Positions 9,226-19,011 are shown, numbered from the stretch's first letter. The stretch: 39,247 nt of DNA from CAXGTL01 sp964012725 (GCA_964012725.1 CAXGTL010000009.1:1-39247); one strand, 5' to 3'. Numbers and translations are program-made. The notes: generated by a model not told the origin, from the sequence alone.

Positions 9226-9373
9226 GCACCCACTTATACGCAGCCAAAGCCACAACACCAATCACCAACCAAAACAACAACGGCTTTATTCTTCTCGATG
9301 CAAATAAGAATATGTTTAAGACTAAGACTATTATCAATGCAATTGAAATGATTTGTTTCTTATTGAATTTCAT
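9215..9373 (-). CDS. Small two-helix membrane protein
   Basis: 52 residues: a short basic N-terminus, a hydrophobic helix (about 8-24), a basic turn (SRRIK) and a second helix (about 30-45), giving a hairpin in the membrane. I start it at ATG 9373. GGAG lies five bases upstream inside the end of ileS, and the ileS stop TGA overlaps the preceding ATG (TGATGATG), so translation is probably coupled to ileS. Starting further upstream at 9397 would overlap ileS by 22 bases. Its 3' end overlaps the end of rad50 by 11 bases on the opposite strand. Function unknown. Confidence 0.6.
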   Translation of the reverse strand: MKFNKKQIISIALIIVLVLNIFLFASRRIKPLLFWLVIGVVALAAYKWVPKQ

Positions 9374-9375
9374 CA

Positions 9376-12300
9376 TCACTCCATTTTCTTCATCCAAACA
9401 TCAAACTCTTTTTCACGAATCTTTTCTTTAGAATGTATTTCCAACTTCTTAGTTGGTTCTAATTGTGAAATTTTTATCAACTCAGAACCAGTCTTCATTT
9501 TAATTAATTTTTCAAATGGTTCAAGCATTTTAACAGTTTCTTCATCAGACTTTATTACTAAACCAATCTTATCAGTTTTTTGTAAACCACTCTTTTTCCT
9601 AAGCTGTTGAACTCTTCTCATTATTTCTCTAGCAAAACCTTCTGCTTCTAGCTTATCATTAAGTTCTCTATCAATAAACACTATTCCATATCTAAACTCT
9701 GATTCTTTGAATTTCTCAGGAACATCTCTTTCAACCAAAATTTGGTCTTTTTTAATATCATAAGTTTTGCCTTCAATTGTTAAAACAATCTTTCCTTTGT
9801 TTTCAAGCTTAGATAATGCAGACTCAGCACTTATTGCAGTAAGCTTAGATATAATTTTAGTAGTTTCAGCTTTAAACTCTGATGCTAGTTTACCATAATT
9901 AGCTTTTATATTAACTTTTATGTTTGGCATTTTCTTTGTCATACCAATTTCTTTAACATTGACTTGTGTTTTTATTACATTTACAAGTGTCTTAACACTT
10001 TCTTTTACATCTTCATTACTAGTTTCAATGTACAAGAATCCTAATGGCCATCTTAAACCAAGTTTACATTTTTCTCTTGCATTTAGTCCAGCTTGAATTA
10101 TTACTTTTGCCATTTCCATTTGTTTTTCAAGTGCAGTATTAATCATTGATTCCTTTGGTTTAGGCCATGCATACAAATGTATAGATTCTTCTTTTAATGC
10201 AAACTCTTTTTTCAGATTTAGATATATTTTTTCTGATATAAACGGAGCAATTGTTGAAAACATTTTCAAACATTCCATAAACACTTTGTAAATAGTATAA
10301 AGTACAATTTCTCTTTCTTTTGGAGTGCCTACTGATGATTTTTCTCTTGTCAATTGTACATATGTTCTTGATAATTCTAAGAACAATTCTTCAACTAACC
10401 AAGGAATTTCATTTAATTTATATTGATCATACAATTCTGTAACTTTTTTAATACTTGAATTAAGTTTAGAAGTAATATATTTTTCTTCAATTGAATAAAG
10501 ATCTTCAAGTGCTTTACTCATTTCTGAAGGATTTTTCTTAAGTTCTTTTGACAAGTTTATTATTAAATTTTGTATGTTCCATAGTATCATTAAATTTCTA
10601 TTTTTTAGTTTCATGTCTTCAAAATTATAATTAAGGTCAAGTCCTGGATTTGTTGCACCAACAGTATAATATCTAAAAGTATCTGAACCATATTTGTCCA
10701 TGACTTCTTGTGGAAGAATATAATTACCTAATGATTTTGACATTTTTCTACCTTTGGCATCGTTAATAAAACCATGCATGAACACTCTTTTATAACTAGG
10801 CTTTTCCATTGATATCATTGAACACACTAATAAGATGTTAAACCAACCACGAATTTGGTCTTTTCCTTCTAATATAAATTCAGCTGGAAACATTTCCTTG
10901 AACAATTCCTTTTTTTGTGGATAATTTAAACATGTCCATGAAGTTGTACCTGCATCTACCCATACATCAAGTATATCAGGGATACGTAACATTTCATTTT
11001 CACACTTACATTTTAGTTTAACTTTATCAATCCATGGTTTGTGTAAATCATCAGGAACTTCATTAACAGCTTTTTCTTTAAGCTCAGAAACAGAACCAAT
11101 TACTTCATAATTTTCACATTTACTACATTTCCAAACAGGTAATGGTGTTCCCCAGAACCTTTGCCTAGTAATAGAATTATCACGTAGATTAGCTAGCCAA
11201 GAATCAAATTGTCTAGCACCTGCCCAATCAGGTACCCAAAGCACATCTTTATTAATTTCTCTTAAGTTTGGTATCAAATCTTCGATTTTAAAGAACCATT
11301 GTTTTGTAGTTTTATATATTACAGGTTTATGACATCTCCAACAATGTGCATAATCATGTTCTACTTTAGTTTTTGCCATTAACGCACCTGCATCATCAAG
11401 TGCTTGTATAAATTTATTATCATCTTTTTTAGCTGTTAAACCAGAAAATTTACCCATATCATTTGGAAACACACCAGTTTCTGATAATGTATTATATGGT
11501 GGTATATTATTTCTATGCCCTACTTCATAATCTTCTGGACCACATCCAGGTGCCATGTGTACCATTCCAGTACCAGCTGATGTATCAACATATTCTTTTG
11601 ACATCACAACTGTATGAATCTTTGGATGTTTTTTTTTCATTTCAGTATAATCAATTTCACCTTGCATAGGATGTTTATATTCAAGTCCTTCTAATTCTTT
11701 TCCTTTAAACTCTTCTAATAATTTATAAGAATGTTCAGTCAAGTTTTGTATAACTATTGCAGCTAATGCTTTGCTTAGTATCCATACTTCTTCACCAACT
11801 TGTGCTTTTACATAATCAAGCTCAGGGTTTGCCATTACACCTAAGTTAAAAGGAATTGTCCATGGAGTAGTTGTCCATATTAATAAAAATTCATTTTCTT
11901 TTCCAACTACTGGAAATTTTAAGAATATTGATGTATCATTAACAACTTCATATTCAAGTTCGTGCTTTGCTAATGCAGTTGCACAATGTCTGCACCAAGT
12001 CATTGTTTTTAATGCTTCATACAATCTTTTATTTTCATGTGCTTTTTTCACAAGCCACCATTCTGATTCAATAAACTCATTTTTGAATGTTACATATGGA
12101 TCATCAAAATCCATCCAAATGCCTAACCTTTTTTGAACTTTTTTCATTAATTCAAGATTATCTTTGCACAAACTTTTACATTCAGTAACAAACTTGTCCA
12201 TACCAAACCTTAGAATATCTTCTTTATGTTTTAGTTTAAACTTTGCTTGGACTGCATGTGCAGTTGGTAATCCATGTGTATCATAACCAGGCCTGTCCCA

Positions 12301-12519
12301 TGCATCAATACCATTCATTCTTTTATATCTAAGAACCATGTCTTTCATACTATAGTTCCATGCATGTCCAACATGAAGCTTACCTGATGTATATGGGGGT
12401 CCATCTAAGAAATAATACTTTTTTCCACCTTTATTTCTATCTTTAGACTTCTGATAGATTTCATGATCTTGCCAATATTGAAGTATTTCTTTCTCGATTT
12501 CTATTGGTTTATATTGCAT
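9376..12519 (-). CDS. ileS: Isoleucyl-tRNA synthetase
   Basis: 1047 residues, the usual length of the archaeal/eukaryal type of class Ia IleRS. It charges tRNA-Ile and edits misactivated valine. The first catalytic signature is HVGH (49-52, within PPYTSGKLHVGHAWN) and the second is KMSKS (592-596, in GRKMSKSLGNY). Between them lie the CP1 editing domain (about 190-390) and several Cys pairs (CRHC, CWRCHK, CSKC, CKCE) that could bind zinc. The C-terminal third is the anticodon-binding helical domain plus an extension that starts near LNAREKCKLGLRWPL. A TATA box at 12541-12550 lies 26-27 bases before the ATG, which predicts a leaderless mRNA. A small membrane-protein gene overlaps its stop codon. 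Confidence 0.95.
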   Translation of the reverse strand: MQYKPIEIEKEILQYWQDHEIYQKSKDRNKGGKKYYFLDGPPYTSGKLHVGHAWNYSMKDMVLRYKRMNGIDAWDRPGYDTHGLPTAHAVQAKFKLKHKEDILRFGMDKFVTECKSLCKDNLELMKKVQKRLGIWMDFDDPYVTFKNEFIESEWWLVKKAHENKRLYEALKTMTWCRHCATALAKHELEYEVVNDTSIFLKFPVVGKENEFLLIWTTTPWTIPFNLGVMANPELDYVKAQVGEEVWILSKALAAIVIQNLTEHSYKLLEEFKGKELEGLEYKHPMQGEIDYTEMKKKHPKIHTVVMSKEYVDTSAGTGMVHMAPGCGPEDYEVGHRNNIPPYNTLSETGVFPNDMGKFSGLTAKKDDNKFIQALDDAGALMAKTKVEHDYAHCWRCHKPVIYKTTKQWFFKIEDLIPNLREINKDVLWVPDWAGARQFDSWLANLRDNSITRQRFWGTPLPVWKCSKCENYEVIGSVSELKEKAVNEVPDDLHKPWIDKVKLKCKCENEMLRIPDILDVWVDAGTTSWTCLNYPQKKELFKEMFPAEFILEGKDQIRGWFNILLVCSMISMEKPSYKRVFMHGFINDAKGRKMSKSLGNYILPQEVMDKYGSDTFRYYTVGATNPGLDLNYNFEDMKLKNRNLMILWNIQNLIINLSKELKKNPSEMSKALEDLYSIEEKYITSKLNSSIKKVTELYDQYKLNEIPWLVEELFLELSRTYVQLTREKSSVGTPKEREIVLYTIYKVFMECLKMFSTIAPFISEKIYLNLKKEFALKEESIHLYAWPKPKESMINTALEKQMEMAKVIIQAGLNAREKCKLGLRWPLGFLYIETSNEDVKESVKTLVNVIKTQVNVKEIGMTKKMPNIKVNIKANYGKLASEFKAETTKIISKLTAISAESALSKLENKGKIVLTIEGKTYDIKKDQILVERDVPEKFKESEFRYGIVFIDRELNDKLEAEGFAREIMRRVQQLRKKSGLQKTDKIGLVIKSDEETVKMLEPFEKLIKMKTGSELIKISQLEPTKKLEIHSKEKIREKEFDVWMKKME

Positions 12520-12552
12520 ATTAAATAGAAGTGTAGATAGTGTTTATAAATT

Positions 12553-14238
12553 TTACTTATTTGTTGTGTTGTTTCTTCTTATTAAGACTAAACCCAATAT
12601 CACCATAATTAATACAACAAACCCTGAAACTAAGAACAGAGAACTTTTATCAGAACTAGTTCCAACAACAGCTCCTGTCATATACGGAACTTTTGGAATA
12701 ATTAATCCTTTAATGTCTTTTTGTGATTCTGCAAAAGATTGTGTTGGATTATCTATAACTTCAGTATGTTCAACTTCTTTAACTACTTCTTTTTTAACAA
12801 AATAACCACCACCACTACTTCCAGAACTACTACCACCACCATCATTATTATCATTAACAGGACATGTACCACAATCAGTTGAACAAAATGAACAACTTTC
12901 ATCACAAATACCATCACCACAAAATCCTTGTTGTTTTATACCAGAATGACTTAATCCAGTTATTTTAAAACTAGTATTTGTTTCATCTGTATAAGAACAT
13001 TCATATTGATCAACAGAACCAGGACATATAATACCTACTTCATCATTATCATTACATAAAGAAGAAATTTCTGTTATTGAAGATATTTCAGCATCTTTTA
13101 TACAAAAACTAGTTTTGTTATTATTATCTATATAAACAGTTTTTGTATTATTACCTAAATCTAATCCTTTGATTAAGATATAAATTAAACTTTCATTAGA
13201 TGCTTTTTCTATAACAATATTTTTAAAATTGATTGTTTCATTACTTTTATCAAATTCAATTAATTTTTTATTATTTTGTTTAAATTCAATTATATTTACT
13301 CCAGAAATAAAACTTAGATTACTGATAGTTGTATTAAGATTATCAGCATCACCAATATATCCATTGTTATCATAATCACAAGATAATTCATTTATTATAT
13401 GTTCTTTTGTTTCATTTGTACATAAATTAGAATCATAAAACCATGTTTCTCTACTTTCATCTTCTTGACAATCACCAACGACTTGTACCCAGTTAGATAA
13501 ACATGATGTATCATTAGTTATGTTTTGTGTTGTTTGGTTATTTGGTGGTGTTGTTTGATTTTCTGGTTGTGTTGTTTCATTCTCTGGTTCTTGCACATTA
13601 CAATTAACAGTGTCTGTAAGATTGTTTGATGTTGAATTCAAACAATCATTTGTAAACCCAGTTATAGCACAACATGAATCATAATTTAAGTTAGTATATT
13701 CTTTTGTTCTTGTTTTTTGATTATTTGCATCACATTCACTCCAATCAGAATATAATATTTCTAAATCAAGTGAACAATAATTACAATTAGTATAAGTATT
13801 ATGATCATTAGGAAGATTAATCTCATTATTACAATTTTTCGAATCTGTATAAGTAATCAATATTTGATCATTTGTTTGACATTGTGTGTTTTGCATTATC
13901 CAATTAGGAACACAAGTATTTACAATAAAATTCCAAGTATCAGACCATTCTTGGTTATATTTAACTTTCCAGTAATAAGTACTTGGTGTAAGATCATTTA
14001 CAGTTGTACTTGGTATATTAGTTATTGTTTGATAAAATATATCTGAGAAACCATTATCTTGACTAACATAAACTTCAGAATTAGTATTATTGTTAGTTAT
14101 ATTCCATGACAAAATTATACTTGTATCATCTGTAACGTGTCCTTGCATTGGTGAATTAAGGTTGGGTTGTGAATAAACTATTTGTAATACAAATAAGAAT
14201 AAAATCATCATTATCATATATTTTAATATATTTTTCAT
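12553..14238 (-). CDS. Secreted, membrane-anchored surface protein with fibronectin-like and Cys-rich domains
   Basis: 561 residues. Signal peptide 1-23; then a fibronectin type III-like domain (about 25-110, ending in a TYYWKVKYNQEWSDTWNF-type strand pair); then Cys-rich segments and an Asn/Thr/Pro/Gln-rich linker near 215-240. Many Asn-x-Ser/Thr sites suggest N-glycosylation. A compact CGDGxCDExC..CxxDCGxCP motif follows, then a Gly/Ser linker, a TGAVVG segment, and a C-terminal membrane helix (about 530-552) ending in RRNNTTNK. It is therefore anchored with most of its mass outside. The start ATG has a GGTGGAG ribosome-binding site. It probably belongs to the cell envelope; partner unknown. 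It lies 34 bases upstream of the ileS start on the same strand, but ileS has its own promoter. Confidence 0.75.
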   Translation of the reverse strand: MKNILKYMIMMILFLFVLQIVYSQPNLNSPMQGHVTDDTSIILSWNITNNNTNSEVYVSQDNGFSDIFYQTITNIPSTTVNDLTPSTYYWKVKYNQEWSDTWNFIVNTCVPNWIMQNTQCQTNDQILITYTDSKNCNNEINLPNDHNTYTNCNYCSLDLEILYSDWSECDANNQKTRTKEYTNLNYDSCCAITGFTNDCLNSTSNNLTDTVNCNVQEPENETTQPENQTTPPNNQTTQNITNDTSCLSNWVQVVGDCQEDESRETWFYDSNLCTNETKEHIINELSCDYDNNGYIGDADNLNTTISNLSFISGVNIIEFKQNNKKLIEFDKSNETINFKNIVIEKASNESLIYILIKGLDLGNNTKTVYIDNNNKTSFCIKDAEISSITEISSLCNDNDEVGIICPGSVDQYECSYTDETNTSFKITGLSHSGIKQQGFCGDGICDESCSFCSTDCGTCPVNDNNDGGGSSSGSSGGGYFVKKEVVKEVEHTEVIDNPTQSFAESQKDIKGLIIPKVPYMTGAVVGTSSDKSSLFLVSGFVVLIMVILGLVLIRRNNTTNK

Positions 14239-14356
14239 CCATCTCCACCTTTGAGTTATGGTATGTGTTCATAATATATAAAGATTATTATAGTTTATTT
14301 TATATATCCTTTACTATCTAAACATTTATAAAATAATCTCAAACTTCTAATACAAC

Positions 14357-14791
14357 ATGACAATAACAATAGCAGAATGGCAAGAACAACATCCAAGATA
14401 TGATAATAAACCTCATATTCCAAATGTATCTACACAAGGAAGGTTTTTTGAATCATATGACGTATCTGGATCTATAGTTTCACATGATTTAGGTTATGTT
14501 TGTGGATGTTATAAGGACCAGGGTAAAGGAAAAGGCCATTATAATTTTGGTGGTCAAGTAAAAAAATGGGATAACGTAACTTTTTTGGAGAATTTTATTT
14601 CTGTTCAATCTTTATTATCACAAGGCGATTCAATAGCCATAAATTGTGATATGTGCGGTGATAAAGTTAATCTAACACAAAACTTATTTGACAAAATAAA
14701 TGGTATTCTTCCAGAAACTCCTGTAATGGAAACTACTTTTGGTGATTTCTATACAAGGATATTAAATACAGAAGTTAGTTATTGGAATTAG
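14357..14791 (+). CDS. Hypothetical cytosolic protein with Cys pairs
   Basis: 144 residues, not recognised. No signal peptide or membrane helix. Cysteines are arranged as CGC (near residue 49) and CDMCGDK (near 96-102), which could bind a metal together, though the spacing is not that of a known zinc finger I can name. The central stretch is Gly/Lys-rich (DQGKGKGHYNFGG). A TATA-like box at 14325-14333 lies about 28 bases upstream of the ATG, so the gene has its own promoter and a leaderless or nearly leaderless mRNA. That supports expression. Confidence 0.55.
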   Translation: MTITIAEWQEQHPRYDNKPHIPNVSTQGRFFESYDVSGSIVSHDLGYVCGCYKDQGKGKGHYNFGGQVKKWDNVTFLENFISVQSLLSQGDSIAINCDMCGDKVNLTQNLFDKINGILPETPVMETTFGDFYTRILNTEVSYWN

Positions 14792-14835
14792 TTTATTTTT
14801 TTCTACGTAAATTACCTTGTTGAGAATTAAAAACA

Positions 14836-15135
14836 TCAAACCTCATAATCAAACACTAAAACTTTTTCAGAAATAGGAATAACATAATCATTAGCAACCT
14901 TAACATGATCAGAATGTGTTAAATATTCATCACGTGAAGAAATATCTCTAAAAATAACAACAAAACCTTCTGTATATCCTTGATTGAACCTTTCTTTACT
15001 AATATTCTTTCCACCAGTAATAGATGCAATTTCTGGTATTGTTTTCATTAATCCCCTTACTTGGTCATACATTTCATTAACTAAATCTTCATTTACATCT
15101 GGTTTTAGTTTAAGTAATACTATGTGGTTTAACAT
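14836..15135 (-). CDS. Dabb (dimeric alpha-beta barrel) domain protein
   Basis: 99 residues that fit the Dabb/stress-responsive A/B barrel family along the whole length. They begin MLNHIVLLKLKPDV and have the GGKNIS turn, the GYTEGFVVIFRD strand, the YLTHSDH segment with its conserved His, and end in VLVFDYEV. Members form small dimeric barrels; some bind or degrade small aromatic or isoprenoid substrates, many have no known job. A TATA box at 15157-15167 lies about 26 bases upstream of the ATG, which predicts a leaderless transcript. It is separated from its neighbours by short gaps only. Confidence 0.85.
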   Translation of the reverse strand: MLNHIVLLKLKPDVNEDLVNEMYDQVRGLMKTIPEIASITGGKNISKERFNQGYTEGFVVIFRDISSRDEYLTHSDHVKVANDYVIPISEKVLVFDYEV

Positions 15136-15175
15136 AAGAAAAGGGAAATCGTAAGAATATATAAATGTTTAGTAA

Positions 15176-15583
15176 TCAAAACTCAAACTTCTTCAACTTC
15201 TCACTCAACTCATCAAAACTAGAAAACTCAATAACATTATCAATAAACTGTCTAAATATGTTCTTAGTAACATCTTTTCTTATTGCTAATACCATCTTTT
15301 TATTATTTGCTAAAGAATATCCTAACTCTATTAACATTCCATTACTAATGTTAGATGAATTAACAAGGAACAATATAATATCAGAACTATCCATTTCTCC
15401 GAATGCCATTTCTGTTATCTTCCTTCTACTCCAGTTTTCAGCCCAAAACTTTTCATTATCATCAATAGTAGAATAATAATCAATACCTGCTTGTTTAAGA
15501 GCATTTTGTATAGGATATATTCTTTTCTTTAATTCAGAATAATCTTCACCTGTTACTTTATATGCTATGAATATCTTTGTCAT
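15176..15583 (-). CDS. Nucleoside 2-deoxyribosyltransferase-like protein
   Basis: 135 residues with a Rossmann-like alpha/beta plan: strand MTKIFIAYKV, a long helix (SELKKRIYPIQNALKQAG), the SSDIILFLVNSS strand, then NGMLIELGYSLANNKKMVLAIRK. The Glu in that last motif sits where the catalytic Glu of nucleoside 2-deoxyribosyltransferases sits (xxGxxxElGxA). Related folds also occur as TIR-like nucleotide-binding domains, so base exchange, NAD cleavage or nucleotide sensing are all possible. The start ATG has no clear ribosome-binding site, and an AT-rich promoter-like stretch lies at about 15595-15610. Assignment to the broad family is fair; substrate unknown. Confidence 0.65.
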   Translation of the reverse strand: MTKIFIAYKVTGEDYSELKKRIYPIQNALKQAGIDYYSTIDDNEKFWAENWSRRKITEMAFGEMDSSDIILFLVNSSNISNGMLIELGYSLANNKKMVLAIRKDVTKNIFRQFIDNVIEFSSFDELSEKLKKFEF

Positions 15584-15619
15584 ATTAAGGTAGAATTAAT
15601 AATTGTTTAAAAACTTTGC

Positions 15620-16144
15620 TTAAAATCCAAAAGATTCATTCCTTTGATCTCTTAAATAATTTTTATTATGATAAAGAACAGAATGAAACATAACTTCAGT
15701 AGTTGATTTTAACTTTAACTTTGTTTTAATTTTATCTAGGTGAGTGTCTATTGTTGCATTATCAATGCATAACTTAGTAGCAACTTCTCCTGTCTTTAAA
15801 CCTCGTCCAATAAGATCATAAACTTCCGTCTCCCTATCACTTAAAAGCATGAATGAATTATAAAAATATAAATTACTTAAACATGTTAAAGACTCACTCT
15901 TTGGAATCCTAGAAAAATATACTTTATCATTTGGAGATTCTAATTTATGAGAATAAATGCAGAGAATTGCACTAATTACCACTTCATGAGGTTTGTTTAA
16001 ATCTAATTTGATCTTTATATTTTCTTTATAACTAAAAATTGTATTATCACTTAACTCTAATTTTTCACTAATTTCTTGACAATTATAACCTCTACCTAAT
16101 AATAAGTAAACTTCTGCTTCCCTTTTACTTAATCTGTGTTGCAT
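15620..16144 (-). CDS. Protein with two tandem LuxR/GerE-type helix-turn-helix domains
   Basis: 174 residues made of two similar DNA-binding domains and little else. Domain 1 (about 3-60) begins LSKREAEVYLLLGRGYNCQEISEKLELSDNTIFSYKENIKIKL. Domain 2 (about 102-160) begins LSDRETEVYDLIGRGLKTGEVATKLCIDNATIDTHLDKIKTKL. Both show the LuxR pattern (L..RE.EV..L...G....EIA..L..s..Tv..H...I..KL). There is no receiver or ligand-binding domain. The start has AGGT eight bases upstream. It lies 28 bases after the trmB-like gene on the same strand, so the two regulators are probably co-transcribed. A single chain with two such domains could bind a palindromic or repeated site as a monomer. Confidence 0.75.
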   Translation of the reverse strand: MQHRLSKREAEVYLLLGRGYNCQEISEKLELSDNTIFSYKENIKIKLDLNKPHEVVISAILCIYSHKLESPNDKVYFSRIPKSESLTCLSNLYFYNSFMLLSDRETEVYDLIGRGLKTGEVATKLCIDNATIDTHLDKIKTKLKLKSTTEVMFHSVLYHNKNYLRDQRNESFGF

Positions 16145-16172
16145 TTTGATTACCTGTTTTAAGAATTATTTT

Positions 16173-16946
16173 TTACTTATGCCCAACTTCAAACATTTTA
16201 CCCAAAGCACTACCAATCATCTCAGACTCAAACCAAACACCTGCATCATAAGCAGGAGCTATTAAAGAATCATCAACCATCATAAACATAACATGTTTGT
16301 TATCAACAACCACGAACCTAGAATTAAGTTTTGTATTTATAACATTAAACCCTGTCTTATCAAGATAAGATTTATTTGTTTTACTAATCGGAGCACCAAC
16401 TTTAATCTTTACTCCTCTTTTGTCAGCTCTTTTCAAATTATTTCTTAATGAATCTAATTTTTTTTTAACACCTTTTTCTGTTCCAACTAATACAACAGAC
16501 TTTTTAGCACCATCAACAAGTTGTTTCATTTTAAGGTATGAAGCTTCTCTTGTTCTAAAACTTTTACTAATTTCTGTATGATCAACCATGTCAATCCCTT
16601 TGTGCAATAATTCTAATTCACTAAAAACTTTAGTATTTTTAATATTTTCTAACATGTTAATTCTTTCATCTGAATCAAGTTGTACTCTTTTTTTAACTCT
16701 TGATACAACTTCATTAGGTGCAACTGCAATGTATTTGATAGGTTTACCTAGTTTCATAACTACAAATCCTTTTTTCTCTAAACTTTCAAGAACATCATAT
16801 GCTCTAGAACGAGGTACATTTGCAATGTCACTAAGTTCTCCTGCTGAAGAAATTCCTCTTGATAATAAAGCTGTCCATATCTTAGCTTCGTATGAATTTA
16901 ATCCTAAGTCTTGTATTTTTGTTAGTAATTCTTTCTGAACAATCAT
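16173..16946 (-). CDS. TrmB-family transcriptional regulator
   Basis: 257 residues. An N-terminal winged helix (about 8-80) has the TrmB signature: LGLNSYEAKIWTALLSRGISSAGELSDIANVPRSRAYDVLESLEKKGFV, followed by the wing. A helical linker leads into a C-terminal domain (about 115-257) of the phospholipase-D-like effector type often fused in archaeal TrmB proteins, here without an HKD motif, so probably a sensor rather than an enzyme. The family represses or activates sugar-metabolism and transport genes; the ligand is unknown here. TATA-like elements at 16966-16981 place the transcript start at the ATG. The two-LuxR-domain gene follows. Confidence 0.85.
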   Translation of the reverse strand: MIVQKELLTKIQDLGLNSYEAKIWTALLSRGISSAGELSDIANVPRSRAYDVLESLEKKGFVVMKLGKPIKYIAVAPNEVVSRVKKRVQLDSDERINMLENIKNTKVFSELELLHKGIDMVDHTEISKSFRTREASYLKMKQLVDGAKKSVVLVGTEKGVKKKLDSLRNNLKRADKRGVKIKVGAPISKTNKSYLDKTGFNVINTKLNSRFVVVDNKHVMFMMVDDSLIAPAYDAGVWFESEMIGSALGKMFEVGHK

Positions 16947-17078
16947 ATTAGTATATAGGTATTGATTTATACTTTATAAAGGTTTGGGTTTTAAACTACT
17001 GGAAAGTAGGGACAAATCGTTATATTTAATTAATAAATATATAAACATTTAAATATATATAAACAAAAAACATACTAT

Positions 17079-18527
17079 ATGAAAAAAAAGAGGAACAGCA
17101 TATTCTTAGCTATAGCAAGTACACTTTTATTACTATTAATAATATTCAATTTCTTTGAATTCTTTCATTTACTATCAATTGAAATCGGCTTCATACTAAA
17201 GTTAATATCAGTTTCATTATTTGCATATTTATTTTACAAAGTCAGTACATCGCATTTAATATTTGGTAATAAATCAAAACAAATAGATATCATAATATTA
17301 ATCAGTTATTTCCTATTTTCAATAAAAAACTTAATCTCAATAATCAATTCTTATTTATTAGAAATTAAAGTAACAAGCAGTTTTTATGACTTTTTTCACT
17401 TTATTTCACAGAACCAAATAATAATAGAATATTATAGTTTTGTTTTTGGTTCAATATTATTAATACTTGCATCTGCATATTTTTGTTTTGTAAAGATTGG
17501 CAAAAACAGTCTTATGCATTTAATACATGAGGAAAGAAAATTAAAAGGAAAAGACATATTTGTAAGGTTCTTTGTTTCATTAATAGTATTGTTAGCATTT
17601 TACATAATAGTTTTTAACTTAGCAATTGAATACTTAGTTCTTGTTATACACGGACCTTTATTATTAATATTATTCTTTGTATATTTATTTATTGCAGTTA
17701 ACAAAAAAACATTAAAACCATACAAGTTTCTTTACAAAGTTGGACATTCAGTTGAACATGTGTATGGTCAGTTAATAAGAATGTTTCACAGCAAAAGGAT
17801 TTTGCTAGGTCTTGCTGGATTATTAACTTTGCATTTGTTAACAGACTTTTTTGTTTTTATTATTCCTTATTTAACTGGACATTTTTCATCTAATTATTTA
17901 ACATTGATACATGCAACACCCCACACACCAATTATTACTTTATTTTTGCAAGACATTGCATTAATAAGTGGTTTTAATTCTATAGGTGTTGTTTTTATCT
18001 ACTTATTCAATTTAATAGCAATCAGTGTTATATTATTAACACCATTTTATTTATGGTACAAAGTATTTGAAAAAAAGAAAATCAAATTAAAAAAATGGTG
18101 CTTAGCTCTTTCATACACATCATTATTCACATTCATAGCAATGCCTTTGTTCAGTATAAATCAACTAACACAAAGCTATGCAGGAATTGATATTTTAACA
18201 AAATCTATTTCAAATCACCAAATAATAAATCTCATAACTCTAATAGCAATAACAATCTTAGTCTTATTTTATTATCTAAGCAAAAACAAAACAATGTACA
18301 GAGTCTTAAATACGGGCATGATCTTTTTTGTATTAACATTTACATTTATTTATCTATATAACTTTTTCATAAGCATATCTTTATATTATACTTCAGCAAT
18401 ATCTAACTTTGTTGATATATTTGTTAAGATTATTATGTTAATATTTTTTGCTATCAACATAATATTTTATATATTTGGATATGCAATGTTAGTTAAGTAT
18501 ATATTAGCGGACAGACTAAAATGGTAA
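17079..18527 (+). CDS. Polytopic membrane protein of the signal-peptidase operon
   Basis: 482 residues with about 11-12 membrane helices, rich in Phe, Leu, Ile and Tyr; not recognised. Conserved-looking polar spots are HSVEHVYGQLIRMFHSKR (mid-protein loop) and an His/Thr/Pro cluster (HATPHTP) before a helix. The ATG follows a TATA element at about 17053-17063 closely, without a ribosome-binding site. The 3' end overlaps the signal-peptidase-like gene by seven bases, so the two are co-translated. An association with protein export or processing is an inference from this overlap only. Confidence 0.65.
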   Translation: MKKKRNSIFLAIASTLLLLLIIFNFFEFFHLLSIEIGFILKLISVSLFAYLFYKVSTSHLIFGNKSKQIDIIILISYFLFSIKNLISIINSYLLEIKVTSSFYDFFHFISQNQIIIEYYSFVFGSILLILASAYFCFVKIGKNSLMHLIHEERKLKGKDIFVRFFVSLIVLLAFYIIVFNLAIEYLVLVIHGPLLLILFFVYLFIAVNKKTLKPYKFLYKVGHSVEHVYGQLIRMFHSKRILLGLAGLLTLHLLTDFFVFIIPYLTGHFSSNYLTLIHATPHTPIITLFLQDIALISGFNSIGVVFIYLFNLIAISVILLTPFYLWYKVFEKKKIKLKKWCLALSYTSLFTFIAMPLFSINQLTQSYAGIDILTKSISNHQIINLITLIAITILVLFYYLSKNKTMYRVLNTGMIFFVLTFTFIYLYNFFISISLYYTSAISNFVDIFVKIIMLIFFAINIIFYIFGYAMLVKYILADRLKW

Positions 18528-19009
18528 ACATAAAAATATCAAGCATTTTATTGTTTTGTATAATCATTAGTCTAGGATTTTTAATTGGATTTGTATTTTC
18601 TAATAAAGACATTTTATTATCAGACAGTATAAGTGTTACAGAAAAACCATCACCTTATAATCATATTCCTGAGAAAGATATTATAGTTGCATCAGACAGA
18701 GTTATAATCAAAGTCAATGATCCGCGATGGGCAACTTTCGCAGACAGCAATTCAATGGACCCTGTGTTTGACATAGGTGCAAACACTATCCAAATCATGC
18801 CAAACAAAACAAAAGATATTCATGTTGGTGATATTATTTCATACAAATCAAAGTATGCAGAAGGTACTATTATACACAGAGTTGTAGAGATTGGCGAAGA
18901 CAATGATGGATGGTTTGCTGAATTAAAAGGTGACAATAACCTGCTTAAAGATCCTGGTAAGATTAGGTTTAGCCAGATAAAGAGTTTGACAATTGCTATT
19001 GTTTATTAA
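18521..19009 (+). CDS. Signal peptidase I-like protein (S26, archaeal/ER type)
   Basis: 162 residues. One N-terminal membrane helix (about 7-27), then an outer catalytic domain. The boxes of family S26 are visible: nucleophile Ser78 in NSMDP, then GDIISYKS, then IIHRVVEI where His119 takes the place of the bacterial Lys (as in archaeal and ER signal peptidases), then the KGDNN..DPG box with the conserved Asp. The enzyme would cut signal peptides from secreted proteins, of which this window encodes many. It overlaps the upstream membrane-protein gene by seven bases and is two bases from the small Cys-rich gene. It could be the housekeeping enzyme or one devoted to its operon partners. Confidence 0.85.
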   Translation: MVNIKISSILLFCIIISLGFLIGFVFSNKDILLSDSISVTEKPSPYNHIPEKDIIVASDRVIIKVNDPRWATFADSNSMDPVFDIGANTIQIMPNKTKDIHVGDIISYKSKYAEGTIIHRVVEIGEDNDGWFAELKGDNNLLKDPGKIRFSQIKSLTIAIVY

Positions 19010-19011
19010 AA

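Noticed and set aside
9353..9610. Plus-strand open frame across the end of ileS
   Set aside because: It lies wholly antisense to a conserved coding region and has no promoter or family features.
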